A DNA stretch of 64,000 nt, from the NCBI RefSeq assembly GCF_024138165.1, contig NZ_CP100000.1, positions 2,976,001-3,040,000 of the forward strand. The letters are read 5' to 3'. This document shows, piece after piece, positions 8,607 through 16,680 of the stretch. Source of the stretch: Halorussus vallis. Lineage in GTDB: Archaea; Halobacteriota; Halobacteria; Halobacteriales; Haladaptataceae. The first letter of the stretch is position 1. Each line of letters starts with the position of its first letter. Below the pieces are notes generated by a model, which saw only the letters and a list, made by a program, of their open reading frames with translations, was not told the origin of the DNA and did not search any database. The translations under genes were made by a program, and so were the position numbers.

Positions 8607-8951
8607 CTACCGGCGGAACTCCCGGACGGTTTCGAGGAGCGGTCGTCCGAACATGGCGAAGACGATGCCGAACCAGAGGACCGAGAGGACGATTGCCCCG
8701 GCGTTCTGGGCGACGATACTCGTCTGATTCGAGGGGGTCGGCGCGAACCAGTACGCCGCGTCGCTCGTCCTGAGTTGCTCGACGAGCGAGTAGAGCCAGA
8801 ACAGCCCCGGCGCGTTGAACACGGTCATCGTGAAGAGCATAGCGACGAGGTTCCGGGTCGACGCCCACTTCGAACTCCAGTCCTCGCGCAGGAACGCGTA
8901 GTCGACCGACGCCGCGTCGGACGCGGAGCCTTCCTCCCGTTTCGTATCCAT
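8607..8951 (-). CDS. Small two-helix membrane protein, unknown function
   Basis: This 114-residue protein begins MDTKREEGSASDAASVDYAF and contains two hydrophobic helices, near residues 37-58 and 78-100. They are separated by an extracytoplasmic loop with WFAPTPSNQTS. It ends FGRPLLETVREFRR. No family is recognised. The ATG at 8951 is preferred over a longer frame because ggttaaac (8978-8985) lies about 30 bases upstream. It is divergent from the ACT-domain gene, whose start is 119 bases away. Confidence 0.65.
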   Translation of the reverse strand: MDTKREEGSASDAASVDYAFLREDWSSKWASTRNLVAMLFTMTVFNAPGLFWLYSLVEQLRTSDAAYWFAPTPSNQTSIVAQNAGAIVLSVLWFGIVFAMFGRPLLETVREFRR

Positions 8952-9070
8952 GTTGGTTTTACTCCGTCCTCTGACACGGTTAAACGTTGCTATATTGACC
9001 ATTCTGATCACACCTGCACTATTTGCGACCGCCTGAAGCCTTATGCCCGCCCGCGCGTGAGAGACGTACC

Positions 9071-9619
9071 ATGAGCGACGACGCCGAGCGAACGGACGGG
9101 TCGGGCATGCAGGCCCACACCGTTCGGCTCGAACTGGTAGACGAACCCGGGGAACTCCTCCGGGCGCTCGAACCCATCGCGGCCAACCGCGGCAATCTCC
9201 TCTCGGTCTTCCACGAGCGAGGCTCGCTGACACCCCGGGGCCACATCCCGGTCGAAGTCGACTTCGAGTGTCCGCCCGAGCGCTTCGACGTCATCGTCTC
9301 GGCGCTCCGGGACGCGGGGGTCAACGTCATCCAGTCCGGCGCCGAGCGCTACGGCGAGGAGGTCACCGTGTTGCTGGTCGGCCACCTCATCGAAACCGAC
9401 CTCTCCGGGACCCTCTCGCGGATTCAGGACGACGCCGGCGCGGCGGTCGAGGACGTCTCGCTGTCGGCCACCCAGGGAACCGACGAGGTGGCCAGCGCTC
9501 GGCTCAGGCTCGCGGCCGAAACCGGCCGCACTGGTGCGGTCCTCGACGCGGTGCGGGACGTGGCGGCCGAGAAGGACCTGCGCGTGGTCGCGCCGCTCGA
9601 CGCGGAGGGGTCGGCGTGA
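9071..9619 (+). CDS. ACT-domain amino-acid-binding protein
   Basis: This 182-residue protein has an N-terminal ACT-type fold: VRLELVDEPGELLRALEPIA, then GNLLSVFHER near residues 45-54. A second domain carries TVLLVGHLIETDLSGTL and resembles another ACT-like unit. ACT domains bind amino acids and regulate metabolic enzymes. The gene overlaps the start of homoserine dehydrogenase by four bases (GTGA), so it probably senses Thr, Met or a related amino acid for that enzyme; this is inference. A TATA-like gccttatgcc (9036-9045) lies about 28 bases before the ATG at 9071, which decides the start over an in-frame upstream ATG. Confidence 0.85.
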   Translation: MSDDAERTDGSGMQAHTVRLELVDEPGELLRALEPIAANRGNLLSVFHERGSLTPRGHIPVEVDFECPPERFDVIVSALRDAGVNVIQSGAERYGEEVTVLLVGHLIETDLSGTLSRIQDDAGAAVEDVSLSATQGTDEVASARLRLAAETGRTGAVLDAVRDVAAEKDLRVVAPLDAEGSA

Positions 9620-10557
9620 AGTTGGCCATCCTCGGCGCGGGCGCGGTCGGCCGGTCGGTCGCGGAACTGGCGGGCGACTACGGACACACCGTGGCCGCGC
9701 TGGCCGACTCGACCGCCGCGGCGGTCGAGTCCGACGGTATCGACGTGGCGGCCGCGCTCTCCCGGAAGGACGCCGGCGAGGCGGTCGGGTCGAAGTCGCC
9801 AGAGGACGCCCTCGACGCCGAGTACGACGCGCTGGTCGAGGCGACGCCGACGACGCTGGGCGACGCCGAACCAGGCTTCGGCCACGTCCGGGCGGCCCTG
9901 GAACGCGACCGCCACGTCGTGTTGGCGAACAAGGGGCCGGTCGCCGAGCGCTACGCCGACGTGCGCGCGCTCGAAGCCGACAGCGAGGGGACGGTCCGCT
10001 TCGAGGCCACGGTGGGCGGGGCGATTCCGGTGCTCTCGACCATCGAGAGCTACGGTCCCGAGACCGTCACCGCGGCCCGCGGCGTGCTCAACGGCACCGC
10101 GAACTTCATCCTCTCGCGGATGGCGGCCGAAGGACTGGACTACGAGCACGTCCTCGCGGAGGCCCAGGACCTCGGCGTGGCGGAGGCCGACCCCGCGTTC
10201 GACGTCAACGGCACCGACGCGGCGCTGAAGTGCGCCATCCTCGCCAACGTCCTCGGCGACCGGGAGTACTCGCTCGACGACGCCGAGGTCGAGGGCATCG
10301 CCGACCTGCCGGGCACCGCGCTCGAACTCGCGGCCGAGGACGGTCGGACGGTTCGACTCATCGGCGAGGCGACCCCCGACGGCGTCCGGGTCGCCCCGCG
10401 ACTCGTCCCCCAGAACGGGACGCTCGCCGTCTCGGGCACCCGGAATATCGTCCAACTCGACACCGAGAACGCCGGTCGACTGAACCTCAGTGGCCGCGGC
10501 GCCGGTGGTCCCGAAACCGCCAGCGCGGTGCTCGCCGACGTGAACCTGCTGGAGTGA
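9616..10557 (+). CDS. hom: Homoserine dehydrogenase
   Basis: This 313-residue enzyme reduces aspartate semialdehyde to homoserine with NAD(P)H, the branch point to threonine and methionine. The Rossmann motif LAILGAGAVGRSV is at the N-terminus. VVLANKGPVAERY contains the conserved lysine. GGAIPVLSTIESYG, VLNGTANFILSRM and EADPAFDVNGTDAALK are the hallmark catalytic segments. It lacks the C-terminal ACT domain of many bacterial enzymes; the adjacent, translationally coupled ACT-domain gene probably supplies that role. The start is a GTG inside the TGA of the upstream gene. The order ACT-hom-tuf-rpsJ is, as I recall, conserved in haloarchaea. Confidence 0.95.
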   Translation: MKLAILGAGAVGRSVAELAGDYGHTVAALADSTAAAVESDGIDVAAALSRKDAGEAVGSKSPEDALDAEYDALVEATPTTLGDAEPGFGHVRAALERDRHVVLANKGPVAERYADVRALEADSEGTVRFEATVGGAIPVLSTIESYGPETVTAARGVLNGTANFILSRMAAEGLDYEHVLAEAQDLGVAEADPAFDVNGTDAALKCAILANVLGDREYSLDDAEVEGIADLPGTALELAAEDGRTVRLIGEATPDGVRVAPRLVPQNGTLAVSGTRNIVQLDTENAGRLNLSGRGAGGPETASAVLADVNLLE

Positions 10558-10762
10558 GCCGACCGGTCGTGGCGGTCTGCCGTCGGGACGTCTCCGGTGC
10601 GACCGGCGAGCGAACCTGTCTCGCGTGCAACCCGTTGGCGTGCTAGGAGCCAACACAAACCGCCGGACGGCGTCGGGGTGGGGGTCGTAGCGTATCGAAA
10701 TGGTTTTAACTGCTTCTGCCAAAAGATACCGACAGAGCGCGTCTGCGCGTGAGATACCAACC

Positions 10763-12031
10763 ATGAGCGAAGACAAACCGCACCAGAACCTGGCCATCAT
10801 CGGCCACGTTGACCACGGAAAGAGCACGCTGGTCGGACGACTCCTCTACGAGACGGGGAGCGTACCCGAGCACGTCATCGAACAGCACAAGGAAGAGGCC
10901 GAGGAGAAGGGCAAGGGCGGCTTCGAGTTCGCCTACGTCATGGACAACCTCGCCGAAGAGCGAGAGCGCGGTGTCACCATCGACATCGCCCACCAGGAGT
11001 TCGACACCGACGACTACTACTTCACCATCGTCGACTGTCCCGGCCACCGCGACTTCGTGAAGAACATGATCACGGGCGCGTCCCAGGCCGACAACGCCGT
11101 GCTCGTGGTCGCCGCCGACGACGGCGTCGCGCCCCAGACACAGGAGCACGTCTTCCTCGCCCGCACGCTCGGCATCAACGAGCTCATCGTGGGCATCAAC
11201 AAGATGGACGTCGTCGACTACAGCGAGGACGACTACAAGTCGGTCGTCGACGAGGTCACCCAGCTCCTCAAGCAGGTCCAGTTCAACACCGAGGACGCGA
11301 GCTTCATCCCGATCTCGGCGTTCGAGGGCGACAACATCGCCGAAGAGTCCGAGAACACGGACTGGTACGACGGCGAGATCCTGCTCGAGGCGCTCAACAA
11401 CCTCGACGCCCCCGAGCCGCCGACGGACGCCGACCTGCGCATCCCGATTCAGGACGTCTACACCATCTCGGGTATCGGCACCGTCGCGGTCGGCCGCGTC
11501 GAGACCGGTCTGCTGAAGTCCGGCGACAACGTCTCGTTCCAGCCCAGCAACTCGGGCGGCGAGGTCAAGTCCGTCGAGATGCACCACGAGGAGGTCCCGC
11601 AGGCCGAACCCGGTGACAACGTCGGGTTCAACGTCCGGGGCGTCGGCAAGGACGACATCCGCCGCGGCGACGTCTGTGGCCCCGCCGACGACCCGCCGAG
11701 CGTCGCCGAGACGTTCCAGGCCCAGATCGTCGTTATGCAGCACCCGTCGGTCATCACCGACGGCTACACGCCGGTCTTCCACGCCCACACGGCACAGGTC
11801 GCGTGTACGATCGAATCCATCGACAAGAAGATGGACCCCGCGAGCGGCGAGGTCGCCGAGGAGAACCCCGACTTCATCCAGTCGGGCGACGCCGCCGTCG
11901 TCACGGTCCGACCCCAGAAGCCGCTCAGCATCGAGCCGTCGAGCGAGATTCCGGAGCTCGGCAGCTTCGCCATCCGCGACATGGGTCAGACCATCGCGGC
12001 CGGCAAGGTCCTCAGCGTCAACGAGCCGTAA
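10763..12031 (+). CDS. tuf: Translation elongation factor EF-1 alpha
   Basis: This 422-residue GTPase delivers aminoacyl-tRNA to the ribosome. G1 [18 protein letters not shown]2 RGVTIDIA, G3 DCPGHRDF and G4 GINKMD are all present, followed by the two beta-barrel domains. The 422-residue length is standard for haloarchaeal EF-1 alpha. I set the start at the ATG of [16 protein letters not shown] rather than a longer in-frame ATG at 10700, because atggttttaact near 10700-10711 looks like promoter DNA and the family starts this way. rpsJ follows after three bases. Confidence 0.98.
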   Translation: MSEDKPHQNLAIIGHVDHGKSTLVGRLLYETGSVPEHVIEQHKEEAEEKGKGGFEFAYVMDNLAEERERGVTIDIAHQEFDTDDYYFTIVDCPGHRDFVKNMITGASQADNAVLVVAADDGVAPQTQEHVFLARTLGINELIVGINKMDVVDYSEDDYKSVVDEVTQLLKQVQFNTEDASFIPISAFEGDNIAEESENTDWYDGEILLEALNNLDAPEPPTDADLRIPIQDVYTISGIGTVAVGRVETGLLKSGDNVSFQPSNSGGEVKSVEMHHEEVPQAEPGDNVGFNVRGVGKDDIRRGDVCGPADDPPSVAETFQAQIVVMQHPSVITDGYTPVFHAHTAQVACTIESIDKKMDPASGEVAEENPDFIQSGDAAVVTVRPQKPLSIEPSSEIPELGSFAIRDMGQTIAAGKVLSVNEP

Positions 12032-12034
12032 CAC

Positions 12035-12343
12035 ATGCAGCAAGCACGTGTGCGACTGGCGGGCACCAGTCCCGAAGACCTGGACGACATCTGCGACGAT
12101 GTCCGCGAAATCGCCAACAAGACCGGCGTTTCGCTCTCGGGACCCATCCCGCTGCCGACGAAGACGCTGGAAATTCCCACCCGCAAGTCCCCCGACGGTG
12201 AGGGGACCGCGACGTGGGAACACTGGGAGATGCGCGTCCACAAGCGTCTCATCGACATCGACGCCGACGAACGCGCGCTCCGCCAGCTGATGCGGATTCA
12301 GGTACCGAACGACGTCAGCATCGAAATCGTCCTCGAGGACTGA
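12035..12343 (+). CDS. rpsJ: 30S ribosomal protein S10 (uS10)
   Basis: This 102-residue S10 is complete. It binds 16S rRNA in the small-subunit head and in bacteria also has a transcription role. The signature [18 protein letters not shown] lies near residues 37-54, and [13 protein letters not shown] follows. It begins three bases after the tuf stop, giving the tuf-rpsJ couple seen in many archaea. A perfect inverted repeat follows 38 bases after the stop and may mark the transcript end. Confidence 0.98.
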   Translation: MQQARVRLAGTSPEDLDDICDDVREIANKTGVSLSGPIPLPTKTLEIPTRKSPDGEGTATWEHWEMRVHKRLIDIDADERALRQLMRIQVPNDVSIEIVLED

Positions 12344-12699
12344 GCGGGTACCCCCGCTGACAGTTCGAGGACATCGGTCCGACTCGACGCCGGCCACCGC
12401 GGCCGGCGTCGAGTCGCGGCCGCTGTACGCCCGCCGCCAGCCGGCGGACTACCTTCTCCCTATTTCACTCTCCAGAGCCACGCACACGTGCGCGCAGACG
12501 CCAACCGTCCGTCTTCGCCCGGCTCTTTTCGCGACGCTTCCCGTCGCTGTCTTCCCCCTCGCCGAACTCCCACGCTCGTCCGTTCTCTCGCCCCTGTCTT
12601 TTTGTCGTCTCCTAGCCAATCGTCGTCCGTGAACGAACAGTTTCGCGCGGTTCGCCGCGTCCGGCGAACGCTCCGGCGCGAACCGGGAGGGCAGACGCC
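12344..12699. other. Gene-free stretch between rpsJ and the rhomboid gene
   Basis: It holds the inverted repeat at 12381-12415. The rest is pyrimidine-rich, with ctttttgtcg near 12598-12607. A 24-codon GTG frame (12629-12703) overlaps the rhomboid start by four bases but has nothing else in its favour. I see no other feature. Confidence 0.6.
12381..12415. repeat. Perfect inverted repeat after rpsJ
   Basis: The arms 12381-12395 and 12401-12415 are exact reverse complements (gactcgacgccggcc and its complement) around the loop accgc. It lies 38 bases after the rpsJ stop and may stabilise or end the tuf-rpsJ transcript. Confidence 0.85.
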
Positions 12700-13326
12700 G
12701 TGAGCCGCGGTCGGCCGAGTCCGTCGAAGCGCAGGCCCCGGCGTTCGGGCAGTCCGACCCTCCAGACGCTGGCGATATTCGCCGTCGTGTTCGCGGTCCA
12801 GTCGCTATTCCGACTGGTCGCGCCGCGACTCGCGGTCGGCCTGTTCGCGCTCGCGCCGCCGGTGTCGGTGCGGCCGTGGACCCTGCTGGTCAGCGTCTAC
12901 GCTCACGCCGGTATCGGCCACTTGCTGTCGAACGCCGTCGTCCTCCTGCTCGTGGGTTTCGCCGTCGAGCGGGTCACCACCACGTGGCGATTCCACGGGT
13001 TCTTCGCCGTCGTTGGGATGCTCGCGGGGCTCGCACAGATCGCCGTCTCGGGCATCGTCGGCCCCACTCCGGCGGTCCTCGGCGCGAGCGGCGCGGTGTT
13101 CGGCCTGCTCGGCTACCTGCTCGCTGGCAACGCAGTGACCGGTGCGGTCCTCCAGCGACTTCCGCTGGGCGGCCGAGCGAAGGCGGCGTTGCTCCTGGTC
13201 GTCGCGTTCGGCCTGACGCTGCTGACGGCCGCCCCGGGCGTCGCGCTGGTCGCGCACTTCACCGGTTTCGTGCTGGGCGCACTCGCGGGCCGTGTTCACC
13301 TCTTGCGCGCCCGCCCCGAAACATAA
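12700..13326 (+). CDS. Rhomboid-family intramembrane serine protease
   Basis: This 208-residue membrane protein has about six helices. Helix 2 begins HAGIGHLLSNAVVLLL, which holds the conserved His and Asn of rhomboids. The catalytic serine lies in GASGAVFGLLGYLL near residues 127-140. The catalytic histidine lies in VAHFTGFVLGAL near the C-terminus. The Ser-His dyad is therefore intact and the protein is probably an active protease cleaving other membrane proteins. It lacks any added soluble domain. The GTG start at 12700 gives a basic cytoplasmic N-terminus, SRGRPSPSKRRPRRS. It stands alone between rpsJ and tRNA-Ala. Confidence 0.88.
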   Translation: MSRGRPSPSKRRPRRSGSPTLQTLAIFAVVFAVQSLFRLVAPRLAVGLFALAPPVSVRPWTLLVSVYAHAGIGHLLSNAVVLLLVGFAVERVTTTWRFHGFFAVVGMLAGLAQIAVSGIVGPTPAVLGASGAVFGLLGYLLAGNAVTGAVLQRLPLGGRAKAALLLVVAFGLTLLTAAPGVALVAHFTGFVLGALAGRVHLLRARPET

Positions 13327-13366
13327 GCTTCTAATAAGTGCGGGCGCTACGAACAGTTGCGCTTGC

Positions 13367-13438
13367 GGGCTCGTAGATCAGCGGTAGATCGCTTCCTTCG
13401 CAAGGAAGAGGCCCTGGGTTCAAATCCCAGCGAGTCCA
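13367..13438 (+). tRNA. tRNA-Ala (anticodon CGC)
   Basis: A full cloverleaf of 72 bases is present. The acceptor GGGCTCG pairs with CGAGTCC and leaves discriminator A. Position 3 is a G:U pair with position 70, the alanine identity element. The D arm is gatc/gatc, the anticodon stem is CTTCC/GGAAG with loop TTCGCAA giving anticodon CGC, and the T arm is CTGGG-TTCAAAT-CCCAG. No intron is seen and CCA is not encoded. The AT-rich ttctaataag at 13328-13337, about 30-39 bases upstream, is the likely promoter. Confidence 0.97.
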
Positions 13439-13440
13439 TT

Positions 13441-13560
13441 CCACTTTTTGCTGCGTTCAGCACACCCGCGAGCCGTCGGCTCGCGGGTGTGCTTCACTGG
13501 CAAAAACTTGGGGAAAAAGCACGGCGTCACCGCCTCTGAAGCGCCCTTCGGGCGCTTCTT
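13441..13560 (+). repeat. Type B hairpin element downstream of tRNA-Ala
   Basis: A T-run (ttttt at 13445-13449, then g) is matched by caaaaa at 13501-13506. Inside lies a perfect hairpin with 16-base arms at 13459-13474 and 13478-13493 and a 3-base loop. A second hairpin, gaagcgccc/gggcgcttc, lies at 13538-13558. A related element with the same T5/A5 frame but different hairpins follows the Nfu gene near 37.0 kb. It may be transcribed past the tRNA. Confidence 0.65.
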
Positions 13561-13751
13561 CGGGGGTTCCTTGGCCCGCTCGCTCACTTCGTTCGCTCGC
13601 GGTAGAACTATCTGGAGACACAACACCGCCCCGCCTGGCTTCGACTTTTGCGATGAGTATATCGCTTCCTACAGCTCAGTACCGGCTCATAGCCCTCCTA
13701 GTTCGAACTTTACGGCGCGACGACCTTCGGACGAACGGGGTGCCAATCCGA

Positions 13752-13997
13752 ATGACCTCCCGCGCGAACGGGAACTGGTGTGCCGCCGAACGAACCATCC
13801 TGCAGACCATCGAGCGACAGAACACGTCCCATGTCGGGTCGCTGGAGGACGAACTCGACGCCGGCCCGGTGACGATAGACCGCCACTGCTACGACCTCCA
13901 GCGGAAGGGGTTCATCCGCCCCGTCGGCTCCGGCCGCTACCAACTGACCGCCGAGGGGAAGGACCGACTCCGGCGACTCCACGCCCTCGACGGGTAG
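13752..13997 (+). CDS. Small winged-helix DNA-binding protein
   Basis: The 81-residue product reads as a winged-helix domain. Helices occur around CAAERTILQTIERQN and VTIDRHCYDLQRKGF, and the wing is RPVGSGRYQLTAEGKDRLRR, a MarR/PadR-like C-terminal hairpin. It probably binds DNA, but the target is unknown. An in-frame ATG at 13653 would add 33 residues with no family resemblance, so I prefer 13752; the choice is weak. It lies between the type B element and an AT-rich membrane gene. Confidence 0.6.
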   Translation: MTSRANGNWCAAERTILQTIERQNTSHVGSLEDELDAGPVTIDRHCYDLQRKGFIRPVGSGRYQLTAEGKDRLRRLHALDG

Positions 13998-14004
13998 TAG
14001 GGAG

Positions 14005-14703
14005 TTACTCCTTGCCTTTGAAATCGGAGAGCTCTGATTGGTACCAGTCTCTTTCCATCGTTAAGAGCATGAATATCGTCCCGAATGTCATATAAACGAT
14101 CGAAAACGCTACCGACTGCATTGAGTGAACACCCAGACGGACTTCTTCCGTAACGTACACTGCTAGCATTGAACTTGCTATTATTGCGATTACAATGTTA
14201 GTCCAGAAATTGAATGGTCTGTTAGGATTGTAGAACTCTCCTGGTTTTCCCATGTTGTTTATTGCGTTTTGAATCCGTAGAGAGGCACCACCTAACAGAG
14301 ACTCCACTATCTCACAGACAGAATACGCGGTCGCTATGGCCGCAATTGACCTTGCAGCTATCAAAAGTGGAGATGGCTTATTTACTGGAAGTGGTACGAT
14401 TAGTAAGTAAGATCCTACAATCGCACCTAATATAATCGCTACAAAGAATGAAGAAGTAGAAACAATCCCGTGAATGACTCGTAGAATGACTTCTCCCACT
14501 CTTCCTATATTGATATTTGGAATTCTCAACGGGATTGGGTCTAGTTCGTGGAAAAATATCCGTCTCAGGCTCGGTGTTAGCACCGCAATTCCGAGGAATA
14601 TGATCTCGAGATCCTCGTACGTCAACATATATGCTATGATTCTAATCTTACCATAGATGAGTCTTACTTTCACATTTTGGAAATATCGTCTGCCACCCGT
14701 CAT
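14005..14703 (-). CDS. AT-rich multi-pass membrane protein of foreign appearance
   Basis: The product has about 232 residues and about five hydrophobic helices, among them SSFFVAIILGAIVGSYLLIV, SIAAIATAYSVCEIVESLL and FWTNIVIAIIASSMLAVYV. I recognise no family or catalytic motif. The DNA from about 14010 to 14700 is visibly AT-rich (runs such as attattgcgattacaatg), and the protein is low in Asp/Glu and rich in Ile, Asn and Lys, unlike every neighbour. This points to recent acquisition, near a tRNA gene. The start is uncertain: ATG at 14703, ATG at 14628 or GTG at 14727 are all possible. Confidence 0.6.
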   Translation of the reverse strand: MTGGRRYFQNVKVRLIYGKIRIIAYMLTYEDLEIIFLGIAVLTPSLRRIFFHELDPIPLRIPNINIGRVGEVILRVIHGIVSTSSFFVAIILGAIVGSYLLIVPLPVNKPSPLLIAARSIAAIATAYSVCEIVESLLGGASLRIQNAINNMGKPGEFYNPNRPFNFWTNIVIAIIASSMLAVYVTEEVRLGVHSMQSVAFSIVYMTFGTIFMLLTMERDWYQSELSDFKGKE

Positions 14704-14750
14704 ACGCCGAAACACAGGCTTTACCACCTATGACCGTAAGGAACAGCACG

Positions 14751-15641
14751 ATGAGTTTCAGGTGTTCGCTCCTCGGTCACACCTACGGGGAGGCCGAAAT
14801 CGAGCGCGAACGGGAGGAAGAGGGAACCGAAGTCGTCGTCACAGTGCGCGAGTTCCAGGAGTGCGAGCGCTGTGGCGAACGGCGCATCGTCACCGAGAAC
14901 AAGGAGGTCACGGCCATCGAGGCGCCCGACACCGAACCGGAACCCGCCGGAGCGGCTGGTGGCGGAGCGGCCTCCGGCACGGGCCAGTCCGGCGTCGCCT
15001 CCGGCGGCGTCGGCGGAACCGGCAGCGCGACCGACGTCACGGAAGCGACCGCGCCGTCGGTCGACGACGAGTTCGAGCGCCCACAATCGGCCGAGGAGGA
15101 CGACGCTATCATCCTGGACGACGACGGCGACGATGAGGACGACGGGAGCGACGCCGGCGGCGACGACGACCGTCAACCGGGCGAGTGGCCCGAGGCCGAC
15201 TCGACCCACCCCGCGGAGGTCGACGGCGACGGCCCGACCCCGTGGCCCGACGTCGGCCAGGAGGACGAGGGCTTCGACGCAGAGGTCGGCGACGGCGCGA
15301 GCGCCGACGTGGAGTTCGGCGGCGGCCTCCAGCCCGAATCGGCTCCCGAGGTCGACGAGAACGAGGAGGTCGAGTTCGTCAACGCCGAGGGCGACACCCT
15401 GGCGGCCCGCGACGGGTCGACCGGTGGGTCGTCGACCGCCCGGCGCTCCCGACCCGAACTCTCGACGGGGTTCACCTCCAGCGGGAGCGTCCCGGCCCCC
15501 GACGGCCCCTCCGAGGAGGCCGAACCGGACGCCGAGTTCGTCTGCCCGAACTGCGGCCACAGCGCACCCGTCTCCGGGTCGTCGATGCGCGCGGGCGACA
15601 TCTGCCCGGAGTGCCGAAAGGGCTACATCGCCCGGGAGTGA
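14751..15641 (+). CDS. Haloarchaeal zinc-ribbon protein with long acidic linker (DUF7093-like)
   Basis: This 296-residue protein starts MSFRCSLLGHTYGEAEIERE. Its N-terminal part carries a zinc knuckle, CERCGERR. A long low-complexity acidic and Gly/Ser/Ala-rich linker fills the middle (residues about 65-250). The C-terminus is a second zinc ribbon, FVCPNCGH followed by CPECRKGYI. I recall this family as DUF7093, known only from haloarchaea. Ribbons at both ends joined by a flexible acidic tether suggest a scaffold or nucleic-acid-binding role, which is inference. The start is placed 29 bases after a TATA-like ctttacc (14719-14725). Confidence 0.75.
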   Translation: MSFRCSLLGHTYGEAEIEREREEEGTEVVVTVREFQECERCGERRIVTENKEVTAIEAPDTEPEPAGAAGGGAASGTGQSGVASGGVGGTGSATDVTEATAPSVDDEFERPQSAEEDDAIILDDDGDDEDDGSDAGGDDDRQPGEWPEADSTHPAEVDGDGPTPWPDVGQEDEGFDAEVGDGASADVEFGGGLQPESAPEVDENEEVEFVNAEGDTLAARDGSTGGSSTARRSRPELSTGFTSSGSVPAPDGPSEEAEPDAEFVCPNCGHSAPVSGSSMRAGDICPECRKGYIARE

Positions 15642-15732
15642 GAATGGCGCTCACCCGAGGTAAAACGGACGATTCAAGAGTAGGACCGACGCGAAAAGGG
15701 TATACATCATCCTCACCAACAGGCAGATTACC

Positions 15733-16128
15733 ATGAAAGAGTACAAAATGCGCCGCGGCGAGCATCTCGAGGATCGCATCCCCGACATGAAGGCGAAGAT
15801 CGAGGATTACTTCGGCGAAGTCTCGGGTACCGAGGAGCACGACGGCCACGAACTCTACGTGGTCGAAGACCCGGACAACCCCGTCTTCGACAAGATCATC
15901 GCCGGCGCCGCCCAGTACAGCGGTAAGAAGGACAAACTCGCGGTCCACTTCGAGGAGCGACCCGCCGAGGACGTCATCGCCGAGGGCAACGCCGACGCCG
16001 CCGCCGACGCCGTCAGCAAGAAGAACAATTTCCTGCTCGAAGCCACCGGCCGGGACGCGAAGGCCCGCCGGGACTCGATGAAGCGACAGGTCGAGGACGA
16101 CGCCGACAAGCCCGACGGCGTCTCGTAA
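15733..16128 (+). CDS. DUF5611-family protein
   Basis: This 131-residue soluble protein begins MKEYKMRRGEHLEDRIPDMK. I recognise the family as DUF5611, an archaeal group of unknown function. An alpha/beta core covers residues 1-85 and includes DNPVFDKIIAGAAQYSGKKD. A charged helical tail, RDAKARRDSMKRQVEDD, follows. There is no membrane segment or catalytic motif. The ATG at 15733 is preceded by taccatg with AT-richer DNA (gggtatacatcatcc) about 27-35 bases upstream. Confidence 0.75.
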   Translation: MKEYKMRRGEHLEDRIPDMKAKIEDYFGEVSGTEEHDGHELYVVEDPDNPVFDKIIAGAAQYSGKKDKLAVHFEERPAEDVIAEGNADAAADAVSKKNNFLLEATGRDAKARRDSMKRQVEDDADKPDGVS

Positions 16129-16245
16129 CTCGCGTCCGTTTCGCTCGCCGCAGAGCGCCGCCCGTCCCCGGTATCTGCGGACTCCCCACGTTTTCTCGAC
16201 GCGGAAATGGACACCGCTAACTCCCAGCGACGGCTACCGTCGCAG

Positions 16246-16668
16246 ATGCACTATCGACTCGCAGACGACCTGCCGACGCCCGCCGAGTACGTCGCGCTCC
16301 GCGCGGCGGCCGGGATGGGCGAGCGAACCGAGACGGCCGCTCGTCGCGGCCTCCCGAACACGATATACGGCGTGACGGTCCGCGAAGCGGACGGCGCGGG
16401 CGACCCGACCGACCCGCCGGTGGGCATGGGCCGCCTCGTCGGCGACGACGGCTGTTTCTACCAGCTCGTGGACATCGCGGTCCACCCCGACCACCAGGGA
16501 CGGGGCCTCGGTTCGCGGGTCGTGGAGGTCCTGATGGAGTACGTCGAGGAGAACGCGCCCGAGTCAGCCTACGTGAGCCTCATCGCCGACGTCGACGGCT
16601 TCTACGAGCGATTCGGATTCGAGGACACCGCGCCGGACTCGAAGGGGATGTACCTGTGCGTGGAGTGA
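16246..16668 (+). CDS. GNAT-family N-acetyltransferase
   Basis: This 140-residue protein shows the GNAT fold. Strand beta-4 with DIAVHPDHQGRGLGSRVVEV holds motif A and the acetyl-CoA pyrophosphate loop (QGRGLG). The later YERFGFE segment is the typical motif B end. It should transfer an acetyl group from acetyl-CoA to an amine; the substrate is unknown. The start MHYRLADDLPTPAEYV at 16246 matches how the family begins; an upstream in-frame ATG at 16207 would add 13 residues and cannot be excluded. It is convergent with the DUF5789 gene. Confidence 0.85.
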   Translation: MHYRLADDLPTPAEYVALRAAAGMGERTETAARRGLPNTIYGVTVREADGAGDPTDPPVGMGRLVGDDGCFYQLVDIAVHPDHQGRGLGSRVVEVLMEYVEENAPESAYVSLIADVDGFYERFGFEDTAPDSKGMYLCVE

Positions 16669-16680
16669 TCGAGCGTCGGC

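Noticed and set aside
10569-10646. 25-codon GTG frame after hom with four cysteines.
   Set aside because: It is very short, has no convincing promoter and its composition fits chance in this GC-rich DNA.
12629-12703. 24-codon frame overlapping the rhomboid start.
   Set aside because: It is basic and low in complexity, with no clear family and only weak promoter support.
13459-13493. Hairpin after tRNA-Ala as a bacterial-type intrinsic terminator.
   Set aside because: The T-run lies before the hairpin rather than after it, and archaeal termination does not need such a hairpin.
13367-14727. An attachment site formed by a second copy of the tRNA-Ala 3' end.
   Set aside because: I looked for a repeat of the T-arm/acceptor end (caaatcccagcgagtcc) downstream to 14.8 kb and did not see one.
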